64,000 nt of DNA, taken from the NCBI RefSeq assembly GCF_023555055.1, contig NZ_JAMJPL010000001.1, positions 1 through 64,000 on the forward strand, given 5' to 3'. This document shows, in pieces, positions 53,902-62,683 of this stretch. A program made the translations under genes and the position numbers. The notes beneath the pieces were generated by a model. The model worked only from the letters and a program-made list of their open reading frames with translations. It was not told where the DNA came from and did not search any database. The DNA comes from Marinobacter sp. ATCH36 (lineage in GTDB: Bacteria > Pseudomonadota > Gammaproteobacteria > Pseudomonadales > Oleiphilaceae). The stretch's first letter is position 1. The number at the start of each line of letters is the position of its first letter.

Positions 53902-53941
53902 TGGCCGCCCCGCCCGAACTGCAGGATGGGGCGGAGCGGCC
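53902..53941 (-). repeat. Intercistronic stem-loop between livK and livH
   Basis: GGCCGCCCCGCCC (53902-53914) pairs with the complement at 53928-53941 with one mismatch. It follows the livK stop (53957) in the leftward transcript and has no T-tract. Such hairpins often stabilise binding-protein mRNA relative to the permease part of ABC operons. Confidence 0.55.
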
Positions 53942-53956
53942 CGGTCGGTCAGAACA

Positions 53957-55171
53957 TCAGTTTTGGGTTACGAGCTTGCACTTGCTCTCGGACAACGGGC
54001 GGTAGGCTTCCTCTCCCGGAATAGTGCGCACGATCTCGTACAGGTCCCACTCGTTCTTGGACTCTTCAGGCGTCTTGACTTCCGCCAGGTACATGTCGTG
54101 CACCATGCGACCGTCCTCGCGGATGATGCCGTTCTTGGCAAACATGTCGTTGATGGGCGTGTCCATCATCTGCTTGCGCACAGTCTGGGCATCATCGGAT
54201 CCGGTTGCCTTGACGGCGTTCAGGTACTGCATGGTGCTGGAGTAGATGCCGGCATGAACCATGGTGGGGCGAACGCCGGTTTCTTCCATGAAACGATCAG
54301 ACCAGGCGCGGGTTTCATCGTTCATGTCCCAGTACCAGCCAGTGGTCAACTGGATACCCTGGGCGGAATTCACACCCAATGCGTGAACATCGGTCAGGAA
54401 CAGCAATAGGGCTGCCAGAGTCTGGCCAGACTGAGTCAGGCCGAATTCACCGGCCGTCGTGATGGCGTTAGTGGTGTCTGCACCAGCGTTGGCCAGGGCA
54501 ACGACATCAGCACCTGAGGACTGTGCCTGCAGAATGAAGGACGAGAAGTCAGAGGTCGGGAAAGGATGACGCACCGCGTCGAGTATTTCACCACCGTTTT
54601 CTTCCACAACACGGGTGACGTCACCTTCCAGAGCGTGGCCGAACGCGTAATCAGCGGTGAGGATAAACCAGGTTTTACCGCCCTCTTTTACCACAGCACT
54701 GGCTGTGCCGTTGGCCAGCGGGTAGGTGTCATAGACATAGTGAATGTGGTTAGGGGTACAGTGCTCGTTGGTTATACTGGAAGCGGCGGAGCCAGAGACA
54801 ATACCCAGCTTGTCGTTTTCTTCCAGGATATTGCTCACGGCGATGGTGACCGAGGAAGCAACCAGGCCTGCCACCAGATCTACGTCTTCGTTCTCAACCC
54901 AGCGGCGGACCGTGCTTGAAGATGAGTCCGGGCTGTTGCGGTCGTCGGCGCTGACAACCTCGATCTTCGCCCCGTTCACAGTGCCACCAAAATCAGAAAT
55001 GGCCATTTCAAGCGCTGTCAGGCCATTGGGACCCGCCAGGTCACGGTAGGTACCTGACATGTCCGCCAGGTACCCGATCTTGACCGTTTCATTGGATATT
55101 TCAGCCTGTGCGCCGCCCACCATCATGGCTGAGGCAATCGCTGTTGTAAGGAGCTTTTTGGTAATTGTCAT
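53957..55171 (-). CDS. livK: Liv-type periplasmic substrate-binding protein
   Basis: This 404-residue protein has a signal peptide ending GAQA (20-23) and a type I periplasmic binding fold (LivJ/LivK, peripla_BP_6), with VKIGYLADMSGTYRDLAGPN at the start of the mature chain. It has two cysteines in positions suited to disulphides. Homologues in this subgroup bind amino acids, branched amides or aromatic acids, so the substrate is not proven. The ATG at 55171 with GGAGAAAC before it is preferred to 55216. It lies in the Liv operon after livF. Confidence 0.88.
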   Translation of the reverse strand: MTITKKLLTTAIASAMMVGGAQAEISNETVKIGYLADMSGTYRDLAGPNGLTALEMAISDFGGTVNGAKIEVVSADDRNSPDSSSSTVRRWVENEDVDLVAGLVASSVTIAVSNILEENDKLGIVSGSAASSITNEHCTPNHIHYVYDTYPLANGTASAVVKEGGKTWFILTADYAFGHALEGDVTRVVEENGGEILDAVRHPFPTSDFSSFILQAQSSGADVVALANAGADTTNAITTAGEFGLTQSGQTLAALLLFLTDVHALGVNSAQGIQLTTGWYWDMNDETRAWSDRFMEETGVRPTMVHAGIYSSTMQYLNAVKATGSDDAQTVRKQMMDTPINDMFAKNGIIREDGRMVHDMYLAEVKTPEESKNEWDLYEIVRTIPGEEAYRPLSESKCKLVTQN

Positions 55172-55258
55172 TGTTGTTTCTCCGCTACTGTCTTTGCGTT
55201 GGTTTTCGGGTTTCATTCTTGTTGCTTTTGTTGCACTTCCTACTTCATGACCCGAGCG

Positions 55259-55981
55259 CTATACACCCAGGTAGCTATCCAGTAACGATTGCTTGGCTTC
55301 AAGCTCATCGGAACGGATTTCCTCCACAATCTGGCCGTGTTCCATCACGTAATGACGGTCCGCCAGTGGTGCGGCGAAATGGAAATTCTGCTCTACCAGG
55401 ACGATAGTGAGGCCCTTTTCCTTGAGATGGATCAGCACCTCGGCCAATTTCTCAACAATCACTGGTGCCAGGCCCTCGGTGATTTCATCAAGCAGCAGCA
55501 TGTTGGCACCGGTTCTCAGTATCCGGGCCATGGCCAACATCTGCTGCTCGCCTCCCGAGAGCTTGGAACCCTGGCTGGTGCGCCGCTCATACAGGTTAGG
55601 GAACATGGAGAAGATTTCTTCCAGCCCCAGGCCGCCACTTCTTACTATCGGTGGAAGAGTCAGGTTTTCCATGACATTGAGCCCGGAAAAAATGCCCCGG
55701 TGTTCGGGGCAATACCCGACTCCCAACCTTGCAATATGGTGAGGTGCACAGGACATGGTCTCCTCACCGTTGATCATGATCGAGCCCGTACGGCGGCCCA
55801 CCATATTCATAATGGCTTTCAGGGTTGTGCTACGGCCGGCACCGTTACGGCCCAGAAGGGTAACCAGCTCGCCGCGCTTAACCTCCAAATCAATGCCATG
55901 GAGAATGTGCGACTCACCGTAAAACGCGTGAAGCCCCTTGATACGAAGCTGTTCATATTCCTTATGGGAGGCCTGGCTCAT
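55259..55981 (-). CDS. livF: Liv ABC transporter ATPase (LivF)
   Basis: At 240 residues this has the LivF layout: signature LSGGEQQMLAMARILR, Walker B NMLLLDEITEGLAP and switch histidine region. The Walker A reads GRNGAGRST, with arginine (Arg50, codon CGT) instead of the usual lysine. Some relatives share this exchange as far as I recall, and LivG has a normal Walker A. The start overlaps the livG end by four bases. Confidence 0.9.
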   Translation of the reverse strand: MSQASHKEYEQLRIKGLHAFYGESHILHGIDLEVKRGELVTLLGRNGAGRSTTLKAIMNMVGRRTGSIMINGEETMSCAPHHIARLGVGYCPEHRGIFSGLNVMENLTLPPIVRSGGLGLEEIFSMFPNLYERRTSQGSKLSGGEQQMLAMARILRTGANMLLLDEITEGLAPVIVEKLAEVLIHLKEKGLTIVLVEQNFHFAAPLADRHYVMEHGQIVEEIRSDELEAKQSLLDSYLGV

Positions 55982-56754
55982 TCCGCTGTCTCCTGCTTCT
56001 TGGTCGCGCTGCCACCCATGTACACCTCGCGCACCCTGGGATCGTCGGAAACTTCCTGGTAGTCACCCTCGGTCAGCACCGAACCCTGGGCCAGCACTGT
56101 GACCCGGTCACAGAGTTTGCTGACCACGCCCAGGTTGTGCTCTACCATCAGTACTGTGCGGCCCTGGGCAGCCTTGCGCACCAATTCCACTACCTGTTCC
56201 ACGTCCTCGCTGCCCATGCCCTGAGTGGGCTCGTCCAGCAGCATCAATTCCGGTTCCATAGCCAGAGTTGTGGCCAGTTCCAGCGCGCGCTTGCGGCCAT
56301 AGGCCAATTCTACGGTAGTGGTATTGGCAAACTCGGTCAGGCCCACGCTGTCCAGAAGTTCCATGCAGCGATCGTTCAACCTGTTCAGGGATTGGCCGGA
56401 TTTCCAGAATTTGAATGAGTTGCCTTCGAAGCTTTGCAGGGCCACACGGATATTTTCCAGCGCGGTCATGTGGGGGAACACGGCGGAAATCTGGAAGGAA
56501 CGCACCACGCCCTCGCGGGCAATGGCTGCGGACTTCATGGACGTGATGTCCATACCCTTGAACAGGATCTTGCCCCGGGTAGGAATCAGGAATTTGGTGA
56601 GCAGGTTGAAGACCGTGGTCTTGCCCGCGCCGTTGGGGCCGATCAGGGCATGAATGTGGCCACGCTGCACCTTAAGGTTGACGTCGTCGACCGCCACAAA
56701 GCCCTTGAACTCTTTGACGAGGTTTTGGGTCTCCAGAACGAACGGGTCACTCAT
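55978..56754 (-). CDS. livG: Liv ABC transporter ATPase (LivG)
   Basis: This 258-residue ATPase has Walker A GPNGAGKTT, the LivG-type signature ELAYGRKRALELATTLA, Walker B LMLLDEPTQGMG and the switch VEHNLGVV. It is the first gene of the Liv operon. A LiuR-type box at 56814-56829, 60 bp before the ATG, suggests control by LiuR. Together with LivF it powers uptake through LivH and LivM. Confidence 0.92.
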   Translation of the reverse strand: MSDPFVLETQNLVKEFKGFVAVDDVNLKVQRGHIHALIGPNGAGKTTVFNLLTKFLIPTRGKILFKGMDITSMKSAAIAREGVVRSFQISAVFPHMTALENIRVALQSFEGNSFKFWKSGQSLNRLNDRCMELLDSVGLTEFANTTTVELAYGRKRALELATTLAMEPELMLLDEPTQGMGSEDVEQVVELVRKAAQGRTVLMVEHNLGVVSKLCDRVTVLAQGSVLTEGDYQEVSDDPRVREVYMGGSATKKQETAE

Positions 56755-56813
56755 GAGCCATCCTACCTTTTGTTATTGTTGTGCATTTGAACTACTCACA
56801 GAGTAGATTGACG

Positions 56814-56829
56814 TCTACGTAAACGTCAA
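56814..56829. promoter_or_regulatory. LiuR-type operator before livG
   Basis: TCTACGTAAACGTCAA matches the liuR box (TTTACGTAAACGTAAA when read in this direction) at 14 of 16 positions. It is part of a larger palindrome, TTGACGT at 56808-56814 and ACGTCAA at 56823-56829. It lies 60 bp before livG and overlaps the stop codon of the upstream hydrolase. Confidence 0.7.
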
Positions 56830-57635
56830 CCTAAATTCACACTTTTTTGATCGATCTCCATTCGCAAAAAATCACCCATCAACTCCAGCACCCGGTCGGG
56901 CTGCTGCAAATGCGGCGCATGGCCGGTTTCGGGCATAAAAACGGGAATCGCGTTGCTGCCAATACCCTCCACAATACGGGTCACCTGTTCCGGAACGCCG
57001 TATTCGTCGTCTTCCCCCTGAATTATCATAGCCGGGCATTGGATGGCGTCCAGCCAGGACGCGAAATTCAGCGACCGCTGAAAGCCCTCATCCAGCCATA
57101 CCCCCTGCCAGGCATTGAATAGCACGTCAGTGCGCTCGCCATGATGTCGTATCAGTTTTTCGCGAATACCCTGTTCTGTATAGCGCCGCCCCATGTCCCG
57201 GATGCCGGCCAGGGTCAGGTGATCAGCCCAGGTATGAGCGGCCATGGTAATCAGTCCTTTTACACGCTTCTCCAGGACTGCAGCTGTGATCAGGGCAATG
57301 GAACCGCCGTCGCTGTGGCCGACCAGTATGACGTCGTCGATCTCCAGCGCGTCCAACAGCCGGGGCAGCCACGTTCGGCCCTCCTGTTCCAGGTAGTCGT
57401 AGGGCCGCGGCAGAGGCTCATCACTGGACGCGCCATAACCCCGACGCTCATAAACCAGCACGTCCAGGCCTGTGGCTTCAGCCAATCGGCGGGGAAACTG
57501 TTTCCAGAGCGCTATATTGCCCAGTGATTCATGCAGGAAAACCAGCACCGGCCCACCATCATCGAGGTGGCGTAGTTGCTGCGCCTGAATTGTGACCCCA
57601 TCCCCCAACGGCACAGCAAGGTCACTTACATGCAT
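56826..57635 (-). CDS. Alpha/beta hydrolase
   Basis: This 269-residue hydrolase has the nucleophile elbow VGHSDGGS, an acidic residue in GEDDEYG and the catalytic histidine in ETGHAPHL, so the triad is complete. The substrate may be a CoA thioester or ester, given its neighbours, but the sequence does not settle it. The frame extends to 57743 inside the thioesterase gene; the ATG at 57635, 4 bp after the thioesterase stop, gives the usual length. It is the last gene of the 59702 operon. Confidence 0.85.
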   Translation of the reverse strand: MHVSDLAVPLGDGVTIQAQQLRHLDDGGPVLVFLHESLGNIALWKQFPRRLAEATGLDVLVYERRGYGASSDEPLPRPYDYLEQEGRTWLPRLLDALEIDDVILVGHSDGGSIALITAAVLEKRVKGLITMAAHTWADHLTLAGIRDMGRRYTEQGIREKLIRHHGERTDVLFNAWQGVWLDEGFQRSLNFASWLDAIQCPAMIIQGEDDEYGVPEQVTRIVEGIGSNAIPVFMPETGHAPHLQQPDRVLELMGDFLRMEIDQKSVNLG

Positions 57636-57639
57636 ACCA

Positions 57640-58056
57640 TCACCGCTTCGCCGGAATGGCATAGGTAATGGTGGCATGGGCAACCGGGTCTTCCAGGCCA
57701 TCTGAATAGATATGAACCTCGCCCACGGCGCTGGCCTTGCCAATTCTCAGCATCCTGGCCTGCGCCCGAATAGGGCTGTGGGACACCGGCTTACGGAGGA
57801 AGTTGATGTTCAGGTTGCTGGTCACGGCCAATGGTACCAGGCCAATTTTGCCCAGCAGCGCAGCGTAAAGAGCCACATCCGCCAGGCCCATCATCGCGGG
57901 GCCGGCAACCGTGCCACCGGGGCGCAGATGCTCTTCGTCAACATCCAGCTTCATTTCGGCCCAACCGTCGCCCAGCTTCTCCAGGGTGCCGTAGCGGTCA
58001 CCCTGGGGAAACTGGTCAGCGAGGAAAGCCTGCAACTCTTCGAAGGTGACGATCAT
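57640..58056 (-). CDS. PaaI-family hotdog thioesterase
   Basis: This 138-residue single-hotdog protein has the PaaI-type segment RPGGTVAGPAMMGLADVALYA, in which the Asp would be near the active site, and SNLNINFLRKPV. It probably hydrolyses acyl-CoA formed in excess. The start overlaps the synthetase stop by four bases, so both are made together, a common pairing in acyl-CoA pathways. Confidence 0.85.
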   Translation of the reverse strand: MIVTFEELQAFLADQFPQGDRYGTLEKLGDGWAEMKLDVDEEHLRPGGTVAGPAMMGLADVALYAALLGKIGLVPLAVTSNLNINFLRKPVSHSPIRAQARMLRIGKASAVGEVHIYSDGLEDPVAHATITYAIPAKR

Positions 58057-59702
58057 CCCTGTTTCTCTTCCTTCGCCTGGTTGCGCAACACAAAGCGCTG
58101 AATCTTTCCGCTCGGAGTTTTCGGTAGTTCATCCACGAATTCGATTTCACGCGGGTAGGCGTGGGCAGACAAACGATGGCGCACCAGTTCCTGCAGTTCG
58201 TCTTTCAGCGCGTCTTCACTCTCCGGCTCTTGGTCGCCCTTGATCACCACATAGGCCTTGATGATGGAGCCCCGCTTTTCGTCAGGCTTGGCCACCACTC
58301 CGGATTCAGCGACGGCTTTATGCTCCAGCAGGGTGCTTTCGACGTCAGCAGGGCCCACGCGATAGCCGGCGGTGGTAATGATGTCGTCGTCGCGGCCGCT
58401 GAAGGAAAAGCACCCATCGCCGTGATTCACCACCATATCACCAGTGAGGTAGTACCCGTTCACGAACGGATCTTTCTCGCCCCAGGTGTAGCCATCAAAG
58501 TGGAACAGGGGGGACGCCTTCACATCCACCGCCAGCTGGCCTATTTCGCCCTCGCCCACCAACTCATTCTTTTCGTTCAGGGCAACCACCTTGTGGCCGG
58601 GAGAGGAATAGCCCATGGAACCCTGGCGTACCGGGTGCTCAAGGCCATGAAAGTTACAGCAGGTCATGCCGGTTTCTGTCTGGCCGTAGTGGTCCTTTAC
58701 CGGGCAGTAATGGCGCTTTTCGATCCAGCTCACGACCTCCGGATTCAGTGGTTCGCCGGCGCTACTGGCAACCCGCAAACCGAGGTTTTCGCCTTCCGGC
58801 AGCACATGGTCATTTGCCTTTAACAGGCGATAAGCCGTGGGAGCTGCCGCCAGATTGGTGATCTTGTACTTGCGGATCATGTCGTAGGTGGTTTCCGGGG
58901 TAAATGCACCCGGATTGAAGTGGGTCGCATGCCCCATCAGCAACGGGCCAACCACGGCATAGTAGAGCCCATAAGCCCAGCCAGGATCAGCCACGTTCCA
59001 GAATACATCATCGTCCCGCAGGTCGATGGCGTATTTCATGTAGACATAGAATGCCAGCAGAGCCTTGGTTGGCACCGCAACCCCTTTGGACTTGCCCACA
59101 GTGCCGGAGGTAAACATCTGCAGGAACGGGTCGCTGCCTTTTATCAACACCGGCTCGAACTCGCCTGACTGGCCCGCCAGGGTCTTGTCGAAGTCCGGTA
59201 TGTCGCCACTCACTTCGGCGGCGTTCACACACACAACCGGTGCACAGTCCTTCACCTCGATGAGCTTGGGATAGTTGACCGGGTCCGTGACCACCAGCTT
59301 GGTATCTGCGCGTTCAAAGCGGTATTCAATGGCGCCAGGGCCAAAGGCTGTAAACAAAGGTTGGTAGACAGCGCCCGCCCTCAGAGTGCCGGCGATAACG
59401 ATAAGCAGCTCTGGGCTGCGTGGCAGCAGGGCGGCAACCCGATCGCCTTTTCCAATGCCCCGGGATATCAGGTAGTTCGCAAAGCGCGCAGATTTATCTT
59501 TCAGCTCGGCAAAGGTCAGCTTGCCAGAGCCACCTTCCGCTTTCTCGTAATACAGGGCGACCCGCTCAGGATCGTCCGCCCACTTGTCACAGATCTCCGT
59601 GCAGACGTTCAGGCCCGCATCCAGGCTACCGTCCAGGACCTCGGCTTCGAGGCTGGCAGGATCGAAATTGTCATAGACTGTTTGGTATTCCGGGAGGCTC
59701 AT
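58053..59702 (-). CDS. Acyl-CoA synthetase of the acetyl/branched-acid type
   Basis: At 549 residues this resembles the ACS/medium-chain synthetase branch (close in layout to acetate-CoA and MbcS-type ligases). The P-loop is MFTSGTVGKSKGVAVP, the YGQTETGM motif and GYRVGPADVES hinge region are present, and the catalytic lysine lies in TPSGKIQR. A LiuR-type box at 59763-59778 lies 60 bp before the ATG. Position next to the valine operon makes isobutyrate, 2-methylbutyrate or isovalerate good substrate candidates, by inference. The thioesterase and hydrolase genes follow in the same operon. Confidence 0.9.
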   Translation of the reverse strand: MSLPEYQTVYDNFDPASLEAEVLDGSLDAGLNVCTEICDKWADDPERVALYYEKAEGGSGKLTFAELKDKSARFANYLISRGIGKGDRVAALLPRSPELLIVIAGTLRAGAVYQPLFTAFGPGAIEYRFERADTKLVVTDPVNYPKLIEVKDCAPVVCVNAAEVSGDIPDFDKTLAGQSGEFEPVLIKGSDPFLQMFTSGTVGKSKGVAVPTKALLAFYVYMKYAIDLRDDDVFWNVADPGWAYGLYYAVVGPLLMGHATHFNPGAFTPETTYDMIRKYKITNLAAAPTAYRLLKANDHVLPEGENLGLRVASSAGEPLNPEVVSWIEKRHYCPVKDHYGQTETGMTCCNFHGLEHPVRQGSMGYSSPGHKVVALNEKNELVGEGEIGQLAVDVKASPLFHFDGYTWGEKDPFVNGYYLTGDMVVNHGDGCFSFSGRDDDIITTAGYRVGPADVESTLLEHKAVAESGVVAKPDEKRGSIIKAYVVIKGDQEPESEDALKDELQELVRHRLSAHAYPREIEFVDELPKTPSGKIQRFVLRNQAKEEKQG

Positions 59703-59762
59703 AGTCCAGTCCTTTTATTGTTGTGGACGAATTCTGTTCTCAATGTTTAGCACAGGCTGTAG

Positions 59763-59778
59763 TTTACGTAAAGGTAAA
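59763..59778. promoter_or_regulatory. LiuR-type operator before the 59702 synthetase operon
   Basis: TTTACGTAAAGGTAAA differs from the liuR box (TTTACGTAAACGTAAA) at one of 16 positions and is flanked by AG and CT to give 7-bp arms. It lies 60 bp before the synthetase ATG, the same distance as the livG box, and downstream of mmsB. Confidence 0.75.
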
Positions 59779-59859
59779 CTTTAAGCTAAAAATAAACGCC
59801 TTCAGAAGCCATCGGCATGGTGGAAAACCCCGCCAAAGAGCCCGGAAGGCGCCGCCTGC

Positions 59860-60753
59860 TCAGCTTTGCCCGCGGTAATAGAATTTCTGGATACTGGAGA
59901 AGTCCAACCCGCCGTTGCCCTCGCTGGCATGCAGCTCGAACAGGTTGCGAGCCAGTGACCCCATGGGAATGGGCGCGTGATTCTTGACAGCATTGTCGAA
60001 GGCCAGCCCCAGATCCTTGTTCATCAGGTCGACCAGGAAGCCACCCTCATAGTTGCGTGATGCCGGCACACCATCCATCACCCCCGGCCAGGGGTTGTAG
60101 ACATTCAGTGCCCAGTTGCCGCCAGAGCTCTGCTTCATGATTTCCGAAAGTACGGCAGGGTCCAGACCGTTTTTTACGCCCAGGGCCAGAGCCTCGCTGG
60201 TGCCACTCATCAGGATGGCCAGCAGCATGTTGTTGCAGATTTTGGCAATCTGCCCGGCGCCATGGGGACCGGCATGGAAAATGTTCTTGGCCATGCCATC
60301 GAGAATGGGTTTGGCACGCTCGAAAGCGTCCGCTTCGCCACCACAGATGAAGGTCAATGTGCCGGCTTTGGCGCCACCTACACCGCCGGAGACCGGCGCA
60401 TCCATAAAGGAAATGCCGGCTGCGACGGCGGCTTCCGCTACCCCTTTGGCTGTTTCCGGAGCAATAGTCGAGGAATCGATTACCAGAGTGCTGGATGGCA
60501 GGATTTTCAGCAGACCATTATCACCCAGGTAAACCGACTCCACATGCGGGCCCGCAGGCAACATGGAAATCACCACCTCCGCACCTTCGACGGATTCCTG
60601 AATCGTCGCCGCGGATTTTGCGCCTTCGTTGGTAAGCGCCTTGACGGCCTCGGAAGACAGGTCAAACACTGTCAGATTGTGGCCTGCCTTGATGAGATTG
60701 GTGGCCATGGGGCCACCCATGTTGCCAAGACCGATAAACGTGATAGTCGCCAT
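59860..60753 (-). CDS. mmsB: 3-Hydroxyisobutyrate dehydrogenase
   Basis: This 297-residue NAD-dependent dehydrogenase has the N-terminal GLGNMGGPMATNLIKAGH cofactor motif, the substrate-binding DAPVSGGVGGAKAGTLT and the catalytic lysine in GAGQIAKICNNML. It oxidises 3-hydroxyisobutyrate to methylmalonate semialdehyde in valine breakdown. The ATG at 60753 with GGAG before it is preferred to a longer frame from 60807. It is the last gene of the mms operon. Confidence 0.93.
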   Translation of the reverse strand: MATITFIGLGNMGGPMATNLIKAGHNLTVFDLSSEAVKALTNEGAKSAATIQESVEGAEVVISMLPAGPHVESVYLGDNGLLKILPSSTLVIDSSTIAPETAKGVAEAAVAAGISFMDAPVSGGVGGAKAGTLTFICGGEADAFERAKPILDGMAKNIFHAGPHGAGQIAKICNNMLLAILMSGTSEALALGVKNGLDPAVLSEIMKQSSGGNWALNVYNPWPGVMDGVPASRNYEGGFLVDLMNKDLGLAFDNAVKNHAPIPMGSLARNLFELHASEGNGGLDFSSIQKFYYRGQS

Positions 60754-60776
60754 ATTATTGTTCTCCGTTTTTTTGA

Positions 60777-61862
60777 TCAGGTTTGTATAAAGAACCGCTC
60801 GATCCATTCCGGGTCGACGCTGTCCAGGGTCGGGAAATGCCAGCGTGGCTTCAGATCCTTATCGATAAGCAGAGCCCGGACACCTTCAGCAAATTCGCCC
60901 ATTCTCAGGCTGCGTTTTGATAGTTGCAGCTCCTTGTCCAAAACCTGGGACAGGCTGTCGTGCAGGGTGTCGTGAAAGTGTCGCCAATGCACCGTCAGCG
61001 CCACCGGTGAAGCCGCCGCAACGGTTTTGACGGCTTTCATCAGCCAGGGGTCTTCACCGGCGTACTGCCCCAGGTTATCCACCACGTCCATCAGCGAGTC
61101 GCCGTCGGTGAGGGCCTGTATCACGTCAAAATGCTCACGCACCACGGCCTGGGGCATTGCCTCACGAGAGCCTGCCTCGAACCGCCGCAATACTTTGCTC
61201 ACGGCAGCATGGGCTTCGTCACCAAAACCGGACTGCCGCAAGGCCTGCTTCACTTCATTACGCATATCGTGCCGAATGAACCGGTCTGCCAGCCCGGTGA
61301 AAATGGCATCCGCAGCGTTCATGCGTGCGCCGGTCAACCCGAGGAACAGTCCGGTGCGCCCCGGCATTTTGTTCAGGAACCAGCCCGCGCCCACATCCGG
61401 ATACAGGCCTATGCTCACCTCCGGCATTGCCACGCGGGTATGCTCTGTTACCACCCGGTGAGAACCACCTGACATGAGACCCAGGCCGCCACCCATCACA
61501 AGACCGTTACCCCAGACAACGAATGGCTTGGGGTAGGTGTGTATCTGGTAATCCAGCTCGTACTCGTCGGTGAAGAAGGCATCTCCTTCACTTGCAGTAC
61601 GGCTGTCGGAGCGGGGTTCGGTCATATCCCGATACAACGCCACAATGTCACCACCTGCGCACAGGGCCTTATCACCCTCGCCTTCCAACCACACTGCACC
61701 AATAGCGTCATCTGCTGCCCACTGGTCGAGTCTGGGCTTTATAAGGTGGATCATTTCCAGCGACAGGGCATTCATGGAACGAGGCGTATTCAGCCGTACA
61801 ACACCGATGCGCTTACCGCCAGCGGCTTCCAGTTCTTCAAAAATCACTGCTTGGTTGCTCAT
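60777..61862 (-). CDS. 3-Hydroxyisobutyryl-CoA hydrolase-like protein
   Basis: At 361 residues this belongs to the HIBCH branch of the crotonase superfamily, longer than ordinary hydratases (about 260). ALCAGGDIVALY and NGLVMGGGLGLMSGGSHRVV form the oxyanion hole, and PEVSIGLYPDVGAGWFLNKM carries the branch's catalytic Glu and Asp. It would cleave 3-hydroxyisobutyryl-CoA to the free acid for MmsB. It lies between the hydratase and mmsB genes. Confidence 0.9.
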   Translation of the reverse strand: MSNQAVIFEELEAAGGKRIGVVRLNTPRSMNALSLEMIHLIKPRLDQWAADDAIGAVWLEGEGDKALCAGGDIVALYRDMTEPRSDSRTASEGDAFFTDEYELDYQIHTYPKPFVVWGNGLVMGGGLGLMSGGSHRVVTEHTRVAMPEVSIGLYPDVGAGWFLNKMPGRTGLFLGLTGARMNAADAIFTGLADRFIRHDMRNEVKQALRQSGFGDEAHAAVSKVLRRFEAGSREAMPQAVVREHFDVIQALTDGDSLMDVVDNLGQYAGEDPWLMKAVKTVAAASPVALTVHWRHFHDTLHDSLSQVLDKELQLSKRSLRMGEFAEGVRALLIDKDLKPRWHFPTLDSVDPEWIERFFIQT

Positions 61863-61889
61863 ACCATTAACTCAGTCATCCGGCCCGTT

Positions 61890-62669
61890 TTATCGGTTCT
61901 TCCATTCAGGCGTACGCTTCTCAAGAAACGCATTCACCCCTTCACGCTGATCTTCTGTTCTGAACAGGTCGACAAACAGTTCCCGTTCCATCCGCCAGCC
62001 GTCATCGTGGCTGCGGCCATCGCGGGCGCTCATCACCAGGGTTTTGCAACGGGCAACGGAAGACGGGCTCTGTTTGCCGGCCATCTCCGCCAGCTCCAGG
62101 GCTTTGTCCAGGGCCGCGCCCGCAGGCACCACCTCTTCCACCAGCCCTATGCTCAGCGCCTTGTCCGCCTTGATGCGCTCGCCACAGAGAATTATGCGCT
62201 TGGCCCAGCCTTCACCCACCAGCCAGGGCAGGTTCTGGGTTCCGCCGGCGCAGGGCAAAAGCCCTACGGTTGCCTCCGGCAGTGCCATCTGAGCGTGCTC
62301 CTCAGCGATGCGAATATCGCAGGCCATGGCGCATTCCAGGCCACCGCCCATGGCATAACCGTTTACAGCAGCGATGGACACACCACGGAAGCGGCTCAGG
62401 GCACTGAATGCCCGGCCGAAGGCCTTCCCCATTAATTCGGCGTTGGCGATATCGCCGTCGGCAAAACTTTTAAGGTCGGCACCGGCTGAGAAAAACTTCT
62501 CGCCCTGGCCGGTTACCACCAACGCAAAGATATTGCGGTCCTCGTTCAGCGCCTCGATGGTTTCCTCCAGCGCCTTCAGGGATGCCAGCGTCCAGGTATT
62601 CGCCGGTGGATTATTGATGGTGATGATTGCGGTATGACCGCGCTTTTCCAGCTGAATCAGATCACTCAT
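61890..62669 (-). CDS. Enoyl-CoA hydratase (methacrylyl-CoA hydratase candidate)
   Basis: This 259-residue hydratase has the oxyanion loops FFSAGADLKSF and GYAMGGGLECAMACD, with the catalytic Glu after GGGL. The second catalytic Glu is in LPEATVGLLPCAGGTQNL. In this operon the likely reaction is hydration of methacrylyl-CoA to 3-hydroxyisobutyryl-CoA. It is packed between the acyl-CoA dehydrogenase and the hydrolase. Confidence 0.9.
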   Translation of the reverse strand: MSDLIQLEKRGHTAIITINNPPANTWTLASLKALEETIEALNEDRNIFALVVTGQGEKFFSAGADLKSFADGDIANAELMGKAFGRAFSALSRFRGVSIAAVNGYAMGGGLECAMACDIRIAEEHAQMALPEATVGLLPCAGGTQNLPWLVGEGWAKRIILCGERIKADKALSIGLVEEVVPAGAALDKALELAEMAGKQSPSSVARCKTLVMSARDGRSHDDGWRMERELFVDLFRTEDQREGVNAFLEKRTPEWKNR

Positions 62670-62683
62670 GGGGTTTTTCCTTG

